From NCBI RefSeq assembly GCF_020165855.1, contig NZ_JAIUFY010000011.1:172179-236178 (forward strand): a stretch of DNA of 64,000 nucleotides, written 5' to 3'. A program made the translations under genes and the position numbers. Position 1 is the first letter of the stretch, and each line of letters starts with the position of its first letter. Below, in pieces: positions 27,993 to 36,292 of this stretch. This stretch comes from Celeribacter litoreus. GTDB taxonomy: Bacteria > Pseudomonadota > Alphaproteobacteria > Rhodobacterales > Rhodobacteraceae. The notes under the pieces were generated by a model. The model was not told where the DNA came from. It made no database searches and saw only the letters and a program-made list of their open reading frames with translations.

Positions 27993-28545
27993 CGATCGTT
28001 CCTAAATGACGAAACACTGGTTTTCTTATGTTTCGTCGATTTTGGTGAATCGAATGTTAACGCGGGAGACTGTCGCTTCCGTCAGATGCAAAATCTATGA
28101 CGAGGCGCATTCGCTCATTTCTCAGCTCGCCACGACTTTTAGATAGCTCCGGCAATCCGCAATTTCGGGGGTAGCTCAAAATGTCGGAGCGTGCTTTTCC
28201 CAAGAAGAGCTTTGGCAGCCGAGTGAAGCTTGAATGCAAACTAAACACTCTCTCCACGTCAACAAGATGCTCGAAAATTGATCTAAGCGATTCGCTTGAC
28301 GCTAGAATGGGCAACTGCTATTTTTTGACGAAACTGCATTCGGTGGCTCAGGACTTTTAAGGTTGGCCTGTGCCCTTCCTCCCTTAGGGAGTCGAGGCCG
28401 GTGTAAGATGACGCCGAGAGGCTCCCTTAAGGGCTGGGGCGGAGTAATCACTAATGGTTGCGTCCGCCTCGTTCTGTGTCACGTCCCAAGCAGCGATGAG
28501 ACGGTCAGTCCGCATTAGCGGATAGCGGGACGTTTGGAGGCTGAA
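27993..28545. other. Intergenic region at the left edge of the mobile element
   Basis: This 553-base stretch separates manC from the element's first gene. It holds no supported gene; an 85-codon minus-strand frame at 28057-28314 has no ribosome site and unusual composition. The rightmost 200 bases carry two palindromic CTCCCTTA/AGGG motifs and a TCCGC-GCGGA hairpin. The left boundary of the element must lie here or nearby, but I found no copy of the tRNA-Phe 3' end. Confidence 0.45.
28379..28433. promoter_or_regulatory. Paired palindromes upstream of the element's first gene
   Basis: CTCCCTTAGGGAG (28379-28391) and CCCTTAAGGG (28424-28433, preceded by GCT) share the CTCCCTTA core about 44 bases apart. 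They sit 110-170 bases before the HTH gene start. Paired operator sites for an element-encoded repressor or activator are a reasonable but untested reading. Confidence 0.35.
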
Positions 28546-28881
28546 ATGGCATCCGATACTGATGACCTACGTCTTCTCGCTGCGGCACTTCCGCCCGAAC
28601 TGAAGGCAGACCAAGAAAATCTGATAGTGGTAATACACCGCTGGGCTAAAGCTCGACCAGGCTATTTCCTCGAGCCGATCACTAGTCGTGAGTGTGCGGC
28701 ACTTCTTGGAGTGACCCCTGGAGCCTTGCGTGTCGCTCGCAGCCGTAACGGCAGTGATCATCCCGAGTTCCTGCACCTGCCGTGGGTCGGGTGGCGCTAC
28801 CGTTCGCGATTGAGTGTTTTGGAATGGGTTCATGACAAACGTTCCCGTGAAAACAGCTCTTCCATGCGGGGGGGGGAGTGA
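28546..28881 (+). CDS. Small DNA-binding protein (excisionase/AlpA-like helix-turn-helix)
   Basis: The ATG at 28546 follows a strong GGAGG by five bases; a TTG at 28534 is in frame but poorer. The 111-residue product has a central segment TSRECAALLGVTPGALRVARSR that reads as a winged helix-turn-helix of the MerR/excisionase type. In that type a tyrosine- or serine-recombinase element uses the protein as directionality factor or regulator. WVGWRYRSRLSVLEWVHD follows as the wing and helix. Its stop overlaps the primase gene start (TGATG), so the two are co-translated. The family call is tentative. Confidence 0.55.
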   Translation: MASDTDDLRLLAAALPPELKADQENLIVVIHRWAKARPGYFLEPITSRECAALLGVTPGALRVARSRNGSDHPEFLHLPWVGWRYRSRLSVLEWVHDKRSRENSSSMRGGE

Positions 28882-31214
28882 TGGACGCCACCAGCCAAAT
28901 GAAGAAATTCTCCGGAAGCAATCATCCCTTCGAAACCGCAGCAGCCAGCTACGCTCAAAAGGGTTTGAGTGTGTTCCCTGTCGCTCCGATCGGCCAAGGC
29001 CCCAAACGCCAAGACGGCAAAGAACCTTATCCGGGAACTCGAGGCTTTAGGGATGCCTCTAGCGACCCCGAACAGATCGCTGCTTGGGCCAAACAATACC
29101 CAGATGCAAACATCGGGCTGGCCTGTGAACTGAGCGATTTGGTCGCCGTCGATGTGGATTTGGATCTGGACGATCCTGAGCAGAATGCGCGCTGGGAGCG
29201 GTATCGAGCAGCAAACGATCTGCCCCCGACGTTTGAGCAACGGACCGCAGGCGGTGGGCTCCACCTCGTATATAAGGCCAGCAAAGGAGCGAAATACCCA
29301 GGGAAGCTTGAGGACGGTGAAGGAAAGATCGCGGACATAAAGTTCAACGGCTATATACTGCTAGCGCCCTCCATCGCGCAGTCCGGCCGGCGTGACACTC
29401 CGGGCACCTACGAGCTGCTCAACGATTGCGAACCAGTGGAGGCTCCCGATTGGCTTTCGAATGCACGCCCCAAAGGCCGCACCTCGCCACCCGCCAACGG
29501 GCCGTTGGCTCAGTTGGCGCGCGATGCGCGTGAATTTGCCCGCAAAGAGACCGACGACAAGCTGATCCAACTCCTCCAATCGAAGAGAAATACGATCGCG
29601 AGCCGCGATGAATGGCTACGTCTCGGGTTTGGCCTCCACGCTGGTTACGTCGGTACAAAATGGGAAACTGAAGCGCTCTTGGCTTTCATCAAGTTTTCTG
29701 AGCGTTGGGAAGCGCCTCGGGGAACTCGGATGGCTGACTTTGGTGAAAATGCCGAGGAAGTTTGGAGGAAAGCTGTCGCTCAAAAGCAAGGCGGGGTCCT
29801 GCCTGCGACCGCGCATATGATCCTGAAGAAGCTGCCAGACCTACCTCCGGCCGATGTGAAGCCGGTGCAGCTGCCGGAAAGGATCCAGCAGCCTGCCCAG
29901 GCTCAAATACGGTTGCCCGGTTTGGCTGGTCGCATCGCGGATGTCCTGCGTGAAGCGAGTGATCGAGACTTGCGTGTTCTTCCTGAAGCAGGGGCCCTCG
30001 CAGCAATGAGCGCTCTCGCTGCGCCAAGGTTTGTTCTCCAGGGCCCACAAGGCAAAGTGCCCCTAAACGTGTACACCCTTCTTCTCGGCGGGACCGGAAG
30101 CGGAAAGGAGGCGGCTCGTGATGCAACAGACATGGCGCTCAAGGCAGCCAACCGTCGTGGAGAGTTCCTCGCTTCAGCGGCTTCAGACAAGGCCCTTCAT
30201 CGAGCCCTGGCAGAGGGCGGTGCTACATCTGGTCGAGACCAGGGAAGCGTCGGGGCCAGAGTTCTCGCGATGGATGAAGGCGGGCTTCACCTGGACGCGA
30301 TTCGGAGCGGGAATAATGGGCATCAAAAGCAACTTCTGACGCTCATGATGCAACTCTTTGGCCGTGGCCTCGGTCAACTCCCTGCGCACAAGTATGCTGA
30401 CCATAGAAATGAGATCCCGAGTGTGGACTGTCCACGCCTGACGGTCATGTTGACCTCGACGCCCGGTGCGCTTGAGAAAGCTGTAGGCCAAGAGGATAGC
30501 GAGAGCGGGATGTTGAACCGGTTTCTCGTCTTCGAAGAAGATGGATACCGTGAACTACGTGAAGGAAACGTCAATCGCGATCTCCTCCACACCCCGCCCG
30601 AGGATATTGTCAAAGCATGCCAAAGGTTCCCGGCTCGGGATGCTAGCCATGTCGTAGCGACTGCACTGAATCGAGCTCCGTCTGATGAAGTGGTGGTCAT
30701 GTCGACGTCTGCAGAACGGATCTTTGAAGACTTCCGTACCGGAGAGGTAGAGGACTGGCGGCGGCGCAAAGGTCAAGTCGGAGAAAGCTGGGCTAGAGCT
30801 GCGGAATACGCTTTGCGTGTCGCGGGATTGCTCGCTCTTTCTGACGCGGCCATGGAGGGCTCAGGCCCGTTGCACGATATCACCTGCGAAGACCAGCATA
30901 TGAGCCTCGCCATTGAGATCGTCCGCCGCGCCGTCTCGGGCGTTGCAGACCTCGCAACCAGCGCCGGCAGAACGAGCCTTGAGGCCTTGAAGGATAAGAT
31001 CAAAGAGGCAATTGCAGAACTCGCAGGGAAAGATGGCTTTGCGAATGCCCGAAAGGTGAAAAAGAAAGTCCTGAGAGGAACCGAAAAACGTCAACGCGAA
31101 AACGTTCTCGACACAATGATTGAGGATGGGGAAATAACTCAGGAATTTAGGCCCACAGGTGGCCGTCCAAACGAGTGGTACGCCATTGCAGAGGAGAGCA
31201 GCGATGATGCTTAG
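28881..31214 (+). CDS. Primase-polymerase / helicase fusion replication protein
   Basis: The 777-residue protein has an N-terminal Prim-Pol domain with the catalytic DVD at residues 91-93 (LVAVDVDLDLDD) and His128 in GGGLHLVY. A PriCT-like linker follows around residues 228-300. A DUF3987-like ATPase comes next, with Walker A GGTGSGKE at 403-410. This layout is typical of replication proteins of phages, satellites and integrative elements. It should prime and unwind a nearby origin, and an iteron-like stretch indeed lies just downstream. A GTG at 28878 is an alternative; the ATG at 28881 has the G-rich ribosome site at the better distance. Confidence 0.85.
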   Translation: MDATSQMKKFSGSNHPFETAAASYAQKGLSVFPVAPIGQGPKRQDGKEPYPGTRGFRDASSDPEQIAAWAKQYPDANIGLACELSDLVAVDVDLDLDDPEQNARWERYRAANDLPPTFEQRTAGGGLHLVYKASKGAKYPGKLEDGEGKIADIKFNGYILLAPSIAQSGRRDTPGTYELLNDCEPVEAPDWLSNARPKGRTSPPANGPLAQLARDAREFARKETDDKLIQLLQSKRNTIASRDEWLRLGFGLHAGYVGTKWETEALLAFIKFSERWEAPRGTRMADFGENAEEVWRKAVAQKQGGVLPATAHMILKKLPDLPPADVKPVQLPERIQQPAQAQIRLPGLAGRIADVLREASDRDLRVLPEAGALAAMSALAAPRFVLQGPQGKVPLNVYTLLLGGTGSGKEAARDATDMALKAANRRGEFLASAASDKALHRALAEGGATSGRDQGSVGARVLAMDEGGLHLDAIRSGNNGHQKQLLTLMMQLFGRGLGQLPAHKYADHRNEIPSVDCPRLTVMLTSTPGALEKAVGQEDSESGMLNRFLVFEEDGYRELREGNVNRDLLHTPPEDIVKACQRFPARDASHVVATALNRAPSDEVVVMSTSAERIFEDFRTGEVEDWRRRKGQVGESWARAAEYALRVAGLLALSDAAMEGSGPLHDITCEDQHMSLAIEIVRRAVSGVADLATSAGRTSLEALKDKIKEAIAELAGKDGFANARKVKKKVLRGTEKRQRENVLDTMIEDGEITQEFRPTGGRPNEWYAIAEESSDDA

Positions 31215-31625
31215 ATGTCGATCTACGACGACCTGCGTTGAGAACTCTGCTTTTGTCCCGGACCAAAAGGGAAGGTTGGGGACAAAAGTCTGGAGGGAGA
31301 AATCCTCGATCGCCCAAAGGGTTAAGAGAGATTTTTATTATATATATTACCTTTTGTCACATTTTCTCTCTGCCCTGTGCATCCCGAGGTTTGAGCGCTT
31401 CGTGGAGAGAGAGGGGGCTGCCAAAAGGTCCAAAAGGTCCAAAAGTACAATTTGCAGGCTAGGTCCGAAGTGGATTGCCCCAGATGGCTACGCAAATGTC
31501 TTCACTTTGTGGCCCCAAGAGTGGGCCCACAATCTCTGCCCTGACCCCAAGAGGGCATCGTTGAAATTTTGTAAAAGCGCCCCTCTTTATGTTATCTCAT
31601 AACAAATGATTTCGAGGATGAGCAC
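31215..31625. other. Putative replication origin of the element
   Basis: The 411 bases between the primase gene and the zinc-ribbon gene hold a 10-bp inverted repeat (CTTTTGTCCC at 31250-31259 with GGGACAAAAG at 31279-31288). A strongly AT-rich run (ATTTTTATTATATATATTAC, about 31329-31348) follows. Then come three tandem 9-bp CCAAAAGGT-type units (31421-31447). Rep-adjacent iterons plus an AT-rich unwinding region is how phage-satellite and plasmid origins are built. Overlapping frames here are not protein-like. The function is inferred. Confidence 0.5.
31421..31447 (+). repeat. Three tandem 9-bp iteron-like repeats
   Basis: CCAAAAGGT at 31421-31429 and 31430-31438 is followed by CCAAAAGTA at 31439-31447. 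A related GACCAAAAGGG occurs at 31261-31271, so the motif is spread through the gap. These may be binding sites for the primase-helicase or another initiator. Confidence 0.7.
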
Positions 31626-32231
31626 ATGCCCCCGCGTTCAAAGAGACCTCTGGCTGATAAGATGCTGCAACTGAGCATTCGACAGGTTGTCGAGGCTGGA
31701 CTGCTGAATGACAAAGGCATCGTCTCGATCGCGAAAACACCGCAGGGTTTGGACTTCCCTGCCATTGTTGATGGTCATGGCGATTATCTGATCATCACCG
31801 TACACGGCGGCTGGGGGAACACATGCGAGGCTGTCGCAGTGACCGAGACCCCCTGTCACTTTGGCGGGACGCGCCATTGGTTCTTCTGCCCCTCCTGCGC
31901 GCGCCGGTGTGGGGTGCTTTACATCGGTCGCGAAACGATCACCTGCCGGACATGTCACGACCTCACCTATGCGTCTCAATACGAGGCTCCGCGGGAGCGC
32001 ATGCTTCGACAGCTCAAGAAGATCCGCAAAGCCATTGGCGCCGACATGGATATCTACGGCCCGTTCAACCCGCCCCCGAAAGGCATGTCGAAGAAGAGAT
32101 GGCTGGAGATGATCGAGGAGTTCAAGGCCCTGCGACAGGCCTATTTGCACGAGTGTGAGCGACCATGCCGGTGGCGCAACGATGCGCCGAAGACGAGCGA
32201 GTTCCGGAAGGGTGGGCGCTCTGAGCACTAA
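31626..32231 (+). CDS. Zinc-ribbon protein of unknown function
   Basis: A 201-residue protein with a Cys4-type zinc ribbon formed by FCPSC (residues 87-91) and CRTC (107-110). Cys95 and His111 are close by as spare ligands. The N-terminal half contains short beta strands (DYLIITVHGGWG). The C-terminal third is basic and helical (ERMLRQLKKIRKAI), as in nucleic-acid-binding proteins. A GAGGA site precedes the ATG. Proteins of this look recur in alphaproteobacterial integrative elements, but no function is known to me. It is the only cargo-like gene of the element. Confidence 0.6.
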   Translation: MPPRSKRPLADKMLQLSIRQVVEAGLLNDKGIVSIAKTPQGLDFPAIVDGHGDYLIITVHGGWGNTCEAVAVTETPCHFGGTRHWFFCPSCARRCGVLYIGRETITCRTCHDLTYASQYEAPRERMLRQLKKIRKAIGADMDIYGPFNPPPKGMSKKRWLEMIEEFKALRQAYLHECERPCRWRNDAPKTSEFRKGGRSEH

Positions 32232-32743
32232 CATCGTGTTGCTATTCATCTTGTGAGGTCTCTACTCAAAGTCGCACTGATCCTTCTCTCCGGCATCGAA
32301 CGCGGAAGGAGGCATATTTGACCAAACGGGACGAAATAATGGCAGCATGAAATCTGAACGGGGTCCACTTAAATAACGCGACTAAACTTTCCTAGAAACA
32401 GCACCACTTCTGTCGACGATTTTTGAGGCCACATGTCAGCATTCTCTCTACCTAGAACCGCGAGCTTTGGCCTCTTGTTATCCCTGAGGCACACTTACGA
32501 CATGTGGGAATTTGCCACCACTTAGCTATGAGCCTCGGAAGCCAGACGGTAGACCAATTTGTACCTCTTGACCCGTGTATACTGTCGCTGTTAGTTCTCG
32601 TCTTGCCGAAAATATTGAACGAAGCGCTGTCAGTAACAAGCCTTTAGCGAGCGAGGCGGGGCCCCCGGGCACCATCTCTTTACGGAAAGCGTTGGTTTTG
32701 CTTCGGTTTGTCGAAATTGACTGGAGCCGTAGACCATGCCGCT
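32232..32743. other. Non-coding region between zinc-ribbon and integrase genes
   Basis: A 512-base gap with no supported gene. Its right end (32661-32741) is the inverted copy of the region upstream of int. Short plus-strand frames here start inside the repeat and end within about 60 codons. Confidence 0.6.
32661..32741. repeat. 81-bp inverted repeat, copy B (3' side of the integrase gene)
   Basis: Perfect inverted copy of 33923-34003. It begins with GCCCCCGGGCACCA (the 3' end of tRNA-Phe seen from the other strand) and ends CCATGCCG, which is the int start codon plus one codon. It stops two bases before the int stop codon. Beyond the repeat the two sides have no similarity. Confidence 0.95.
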
Positions 32744-33928
32744 TCACGCGATCGATTTAATCCACTTCCTGGTGACACCCAGCGGGTAGCCCGAGCCGTA
32801 GCTTTGTCCAACTCCGTCTGTCTGCCAGCCGCCAATCTGGTCCACGATATCAGACGGACACTCGACGGCCCGAAGCCTGTCTCGCAGCGCGTGTCGGAAG
32901 CCGTGCATCGTGATGGTTTCTCCCGTCAGTGTCTTGATCCATTTGTTCAATGCAGCACTTGCTGAGTTTGCGTTGGTGGTTTCGCCGTGGTTGTAGCTTG
33001 GGAAGGCAAATGGGGAGTTAGAGGCATGCGCCAGGATGCGCTCCGCGGCCCATCGCGATTGCCCCTCTAGAGGTACGATGCGTTCGCTCCCCTTGGTTTT
33101 TAGGCTACGCCAAGGGTGCGGTTGGATCACCACATGCATGGCCCCATCTGTGTCCGTCTTGATGTCCTCCCGCAAGATACCTGTAGCTTCCGCTAAACGC
33201 AGGCCTGTATCAGCAATCAGAGCTATCAGCCAGCGACGCTCATCGTCATGCTCCAGACATCCCTCCGCGATCTTGAGCAGTGCGTCCTGGGATACAGGCT
33301 GACGCTTGGAAACTCCCGCTTCCCTGTCGAAGTAGACCTTGGCGAAGGGGTTGGTGAATTCCAGGCCCATTTCACTCGCTGCGAAGTTGGTCACGGCCCG
33401 GACAGTGCCAAAAATGCGAGACATGGTGCTGCCTGTTAGGTCGCGTCCCAGAAGCGCATCGCGAAAGGTGTTGGCGTCTTTCTTGGTGTAGGTGTTCAGA
33501 GGCTTATCGCCACAAATGTCCAAGACATAGCCACAGGAACGACGCGCCATTGTGTGGAAGGTCTTCGCTTTTCCGTTCCCCTTGAGCCTCAGATAGATAT
33601 CTACAGCCTCGGAGAGAGTCACAGAGGACGACTGGGATGCCACATGCGCAGGCGAGGGGGTGTCGACCCTAGGCAAGCTAGCGACCTTGCTTAGCATGTG
33701 CTGGCCTGGCAGCTGCGTGTCGTGCGACTTCAGGTGATACCAGTATTCGTCAAGCTGGTCAGCTGCGCGTCTGGCTCTGGCTTTCGCGATTCTGGCGCAG
33801 CGTGTCCTGAGGGAATGTACGATACGGGGCGAAGTGTAGTGATGTTGCAGCGATTTCGGGATGCGGCGGCTAAAGTAAAAGACACCAGCTTTCACGAAAG
33901 TAAACGAGGGTGAAATGGTCTCCGGCAT
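32744..33928 (-). CDS. int: Tyrosine recombinase (phage-type integrase)
   Basis: The 394-residue protein has an N-terminal SAM-like/DUF6538-type arm-binding region (FSRRIPKSLQHHY at about 19-31). The C-terminal catalytic domain has Arg244 (DTGLRLAEA), Lys277/279, His342-x2-Arg345 (MHGFRHALRD), Trp368 and the nucleophile Tyr377 (GQSYGSG). All catalytic positions are present. The start lies 62 bases from the tRNA-Phe CCA end and it reads away from the tRNA, the usual arrangement for a tRNA-integrating element. It is bracketed by 81-bp inverted repeats, and the right copy includes its own start codon. It should catalyse integration and excision at the tRNA 3' end. Confidence 0.92.
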   Translation of the reverse strand: MPETISPSFTFVKAGVFYFSRRIPKSLQHHYTSPRIVHSLRTRCARIAKARARRAADQLDEYWYHLKSHDTQLPGQHMLSKVASLPRVDTPSPAHVASQSSSVTLSEAVDIYLRLKGNGKAKTFHTMARRSCGYVLDICGDKPLNTYTKKDANTFRDALLGRDLTGSTMSRIFGTVRAVTNFAASEMGLEFTNPFAKVYFDREAGVSKRQPVSQDALLKIAEGCLEHDDERRWLIALIADTGLRLAEATGILREDIKTDTDGAMHVVIQPHPWRSLKTKGSERIVPLEGQSRWAAERILAHASNSPFAFPSYNHGETTNANSASAALNKWIKTLTGETITMHGFRHALRDRLRAVECPSDIVDQIGGWQTDGVGQSYGSGYPLGVTRKWIKSIA

Positions 33929-34003
33929 GGTCTACGGCTCCAGTCAATTTCGACAAACCGAAGCAAAACCAACGCTTTCCGTAAAGAGATGGTGCCCGGG
34001 GGC
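33923..34003. repeat. 81-bp inverted repeat, copy A (tRNA-Phe 3' end plus int promoter region)
   Basis: Copy A contains, in int reading direction, the last 14 bases of tRNA-Phe with CCA, the 61-base int leader with its TGGAG ribosome site, and the ATG-CCG start of int. The sequence is identical over all 81 bases to the inverted copy B at 32661-32741. Confidence 0.95.
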
Positions 34004-34064
34004 GGAATCGAACCACCGACACGAGGATTTTCAATCCACTGCTCTACCCCTGAGCTACCCGGGC
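33990..34064 (-). tRNA. tRNA-Phe (GAA), CCA encoded
   Basis: On the minus strand it folds as a 7-bp acceptor (GCCCGGG/CCCGGGC), a D arm GCTC/GAGC, an anticodon stem GTGGA/TCCTC with loop TTGAAAA, and a T arm GGTGG-TTCGATT-CCGCC. It ends in A plus an encoded CCA. The anticodon GAA gives Phe. It follows yacG on the same strand, and its 3' end is the attachment target of the integrase element. Confidence 0.95.
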
Positions 34065-34155
34065 ACCGGGAGCGATTTCTCGCTGAACGACGTGTCGTTC
34101 GGGTAGCGGGTTTCTATGCGGAGGGCGCGGGAGTGTCCAGAGGAAAAAACAGCCT

Positions 34156-34362
34156 TTAGTGAGGTTTTTTTGCGGGGGCCTCGGACTCGGCGCGCAAGGC
34201 TTCCTCAACGGCCTCTGCGACCTCGTCGGGATCAATCTCGCGCATGGACGGGACGGCGTAGGAGCCGTTCATCCATTTCGCCAGATCAATATCCGCGCAG
34301 CGTTTCGAGCAGAACGGACGGTATTTCTGGGCCGCGTCTTCTCCGCAGATCGGACAGCTCAT
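34156..34362 (-). CDS. yacG: DNA gyrase inhibitor YacG, zinc-finger protein
   Basis: A 68-residue protein with the four zinc-binding cysteines in CPICG and FCSKRCADIDLAKW, the YacG signature. In E. coli YacG binds GyrB and inhibits gyrase. The ATG at 34362 overlaps the rng stop by four bases. The order infA-maf-rng-yacG is conserved in Rhodobacterales. Confidence 0.92.
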   Translation of the reverse strand: MSCPICGEDAAQKYRPFCSKRCADIDLAKWMNGSYAVPSMREIDPDEVAEAVEEALRAESEAPAKKPH

Positions 34363-35399
34363 GCGAGCGCCTCGCTGAGCGGGATGCGTTCGCGTTTCTT
34401 CTGGATCTCGAAATGGCCCAGAGGTGTCCATCCGGCGAGAATCGTGTCCTGCCCTTCGGATTTAAAGGCGGCTTTGAGGGACTGCTCGAACTGGCGGCGG
34501 TCTTTCTTGGCCATGGGCGCAAGGTCGAGGGTGATTTGTCCGGCGAGGCCGCGGATGCGCAGCTGGCGGGGCAGGTCGCGGGCGAGGGCGATGTTGGCCT
34601 TGAGACCCGCCGCCGGAGAGAAATCCCCGCCGGTGTTCACATCGACCGCGACGAGCGCGCGGGTGGGTTCAATAAAGGCAGAGCCCGCGCCCTTGAGCGA
34701 CACGCGGGTGTCGAGGGCGGCGTCGAGCAGGTCCAGAACACCATGGTTTTCAAAGGCATCTTCGCTCTCGTCGAAAATGTCGGCACCCGCCCAGTCGCGC
34801 CACGCAGCTTCGTGGGCGTCGGGGCCGTCGACCAGCAATTCGGGGTCACCGGATTCGTCGGCGAGCACAGCTTCGGCGAGCGCACGCATTGCGGAAATGT
34901 CTTCGAGCACGTCGTCGTCAGAGGTGCCTTCGCAAGCGGAGCGCAGGATGAGGCCGAGCATCTCGTCCGCACCCTCCATCGCCTCGGTGGCGAGATCGTG
35001 GAGACGTAGCTGTTCGTCTTCGTCGTCGATCCGACGGGAGATATTCAGGCCAGGTGCATTGGGCGTGATGATCGCGTATTTGGATTTGAACAGCAGGCGC
35101 GTGGTGACAGGCACCGCTTTGCCGTCCTCGGCGATATGCGTGACTTGGACGAGCATCGGCGCGCCGGGTTTGAGGCCCTTGTTGCCGCGCAGGTAGGCTT
35201 TTTCGCCGTCCGGCAGATCAAGCAGCGCACCACCCATCCCCTTGAGGCTCCGGCCACCTTTCGCGCGGAAGATCGCGCCCGGGGCAGGGGGCGCATCTTC
35301 GCCCGCGTCGACGATGAAATCTTCGAGTTGACCGTCCACGATCCGTGCGGCGGCCTTTTGTCCGTTGATCTCGCCGAGTGCGATGACGCTGCCCTTCAT
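34359..35399 (-). CDS. rng: Ribonuclease E/G family protein
   Basis: From ATG 35399 the protein has 346 residues, the short form found in Rhodobacterales beside maf. It has the RNase E/G catalytic-domain features [14 protein letters not shown] (metal-binding Asp) and [14 protein letters not shown]. It lacks the long scaffold C-terminus and most of the S1 region. It probably trims structured RNAs such as rRNA ends. It overlaps maf and yacG by four bases each, so this is one transcript. Confidence 0.85.
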   Translation of the reverse strand: MKGSVIALGEINGQKAAARIVDGQLEDFIVDAGEDAPPAPGAIFRAKGGRSLKGMGGALLDLPDGEKAYLRGNKGLKPGAPMLVQVTHIAEDGKAVPVTTRLLFKSKYAIITPNAPGLNISRRIDDEDEQLRLHDLATEAMEGADEMLGLILRSACEGTSDDDVLEDISAMRALAEAVLADESGDPELLVDGPDAHEAAWRDWAGADIFDESEDAFENHGVLDLLDAALDTRVSLKGAGSAFIEPTRALVAVDVNTGGDFSPAAGLKANIALARDLPRQLRIRGLAGQITLDLAPMAKKDRRQFEQSLKAAFKSEGQDTILAGWTPLGHFEIQKKRERIPLSEALA

Positions 35400-35974
35400 G
35401 CGGTGTCTCCATAGACAGGATAGCCAGCGGCCATCAGTAGATTTGCAGTTTCCGCCACGGGCAGTCCCATGACGGCGGAATAGCTGCCCTGAATCCACGG
35501 GATAAACGCGCCTGCGGGGCCTTGGATGCCATATCCGCCCGCCTTGCCGCGCCAGTCGCCGGAGGCGAGGTAGCTGTTCACTTCGATATCAGAAAGCCGC
35601 TTCATTTTCACCGTGGTGACCACGTCGGCCTCCCACACACGATCGCCATGCGCCACGGCCACGGCCGTGATCACCTTGTGGCGACGACCGGACATGGCGA
35701 GCAGGAATTCGGCGCATTCTTTCTCGTCGACGGGCTTGCCCATGATACGGCGGCCAAGCGCCACCGTGGTGTCGGCGCAGAGTACGACCTCATCCTCCGC
35801 GCGCGGCACGGCCATCGCCTTTTCCCGCGCCATACGGGCGCAGTAGGGACGGGGCAACTCGCCCTTCAGCGGGTCTTCGTCAATGTCGGGAGAGCGGATG
35901 TCGTCGGGGGTGAGGCCCAGCTGCGCCAGAAGTTCCTTCCGGCGCGGGCTGCCTGAACCGAGAATAAGCTTCAT
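35396..35974 (-). CDS. maf: Maf-family nucleoside triphosphate pyrophosphatase
   Basis: The 192-residue protein starts with the Maf motif [18 protein letters not shown] (residues 3-20). It has [16 protein letters not shown] and [25 protein letters not shown], which are standard. Maf proteins hydrolyse dTTP/UTP or modified nucleotides as housecleaning enzymes and can affect septum formation. It lies between infA and rng on the same strand. Confidence 0.93.
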   Translation of the reverse strand: MKLILGSGSPRRKELLAQLGLTPDDIRSPDIDEDPLKGELPRPYCARMAREKAMAVPRAEDEVVLCADTTVALGRRIMGKPVDEKECAEFLLAMSGRRHKVITAVAVAHGDRVWEADVVTTVKMKRLSDIEVNSYLASGDWRGKAGGYGIQGPAGAFIPWIQGSYSAVMGLPVAETANLLMAAGYPVYGDTA

Positions 35975-35991
35975 GAGGAAGCCGATACCAC

Positions 35992-36210
35992 TTAGCGGAA
36001 GCGGTAGTTGATCCGACCCTTGGTCAGATCGTAAGGGGTCATTTCGACCTGAACTTTGTCGCCGGCGAGAACGCGGATGCGGTTCTTGCGCATTTTGCCT
36101 GCCGTGTGCGCGATGATCGTGTGGCCGTTTTCCAGCTCGACCAGGAATGTCGCGTTCGGCAGGAGTTCCTTAACGACACCGGGAAATTCGAGCATTTCTT
36201 CCTTGGCCAT
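35992..36210 (-). CDS. infA: Translation initiation factor IF-1
   Basis: The 72-residue S1-fold protein [19 protein letters not shown] is textbook IF-1, ending in [15 protein letters not shown]. It binds the 30S A site with IF-2 and IF-3. The ATG at 36210 is chosen over one two codons upstream, because MAKEE is the invariant beginning. It starts the infA-maf-rng-yacG string. Confidence 0.98.
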   Translation of the reverse strand: MAKEEMLEFPGVVKELLPNATFLVELENGHTIIAHTAGKMRKNRIRVLAGDKVQVEMTPYDLTKGRINYRFR

Positions 36211-36292
36211 GATCACTCCATAGTTGTTCCGCCCACCACAGTTGTGGGCGCGCTAGTAAATGCGCTTTTAAGCCCGCATTTTCAAGGTTCAT

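Noticed and set aside
28057..28314. 85-codon minus-strand frame between manC and the mobile element
   Set aside because: No ribosome site, serine/leucine-rich and no family features; its start lies in the AT-rich promoter-like area.
27993..28545. Search for a direct copy of the tRNA-Phe 3' end as left attachment site
   Set aside because: No match to TGGTGCCCGGGGGC or its complement was seen; the only other copy is the inverted one at 32661.
31159..31602. 147-codon plus-strand frame spanning the end of the primase gene and the origin-like gap
   Set aside because: It starts inside the primase gene, translates iterons into Lys/Ser runs and has no ribosome site.
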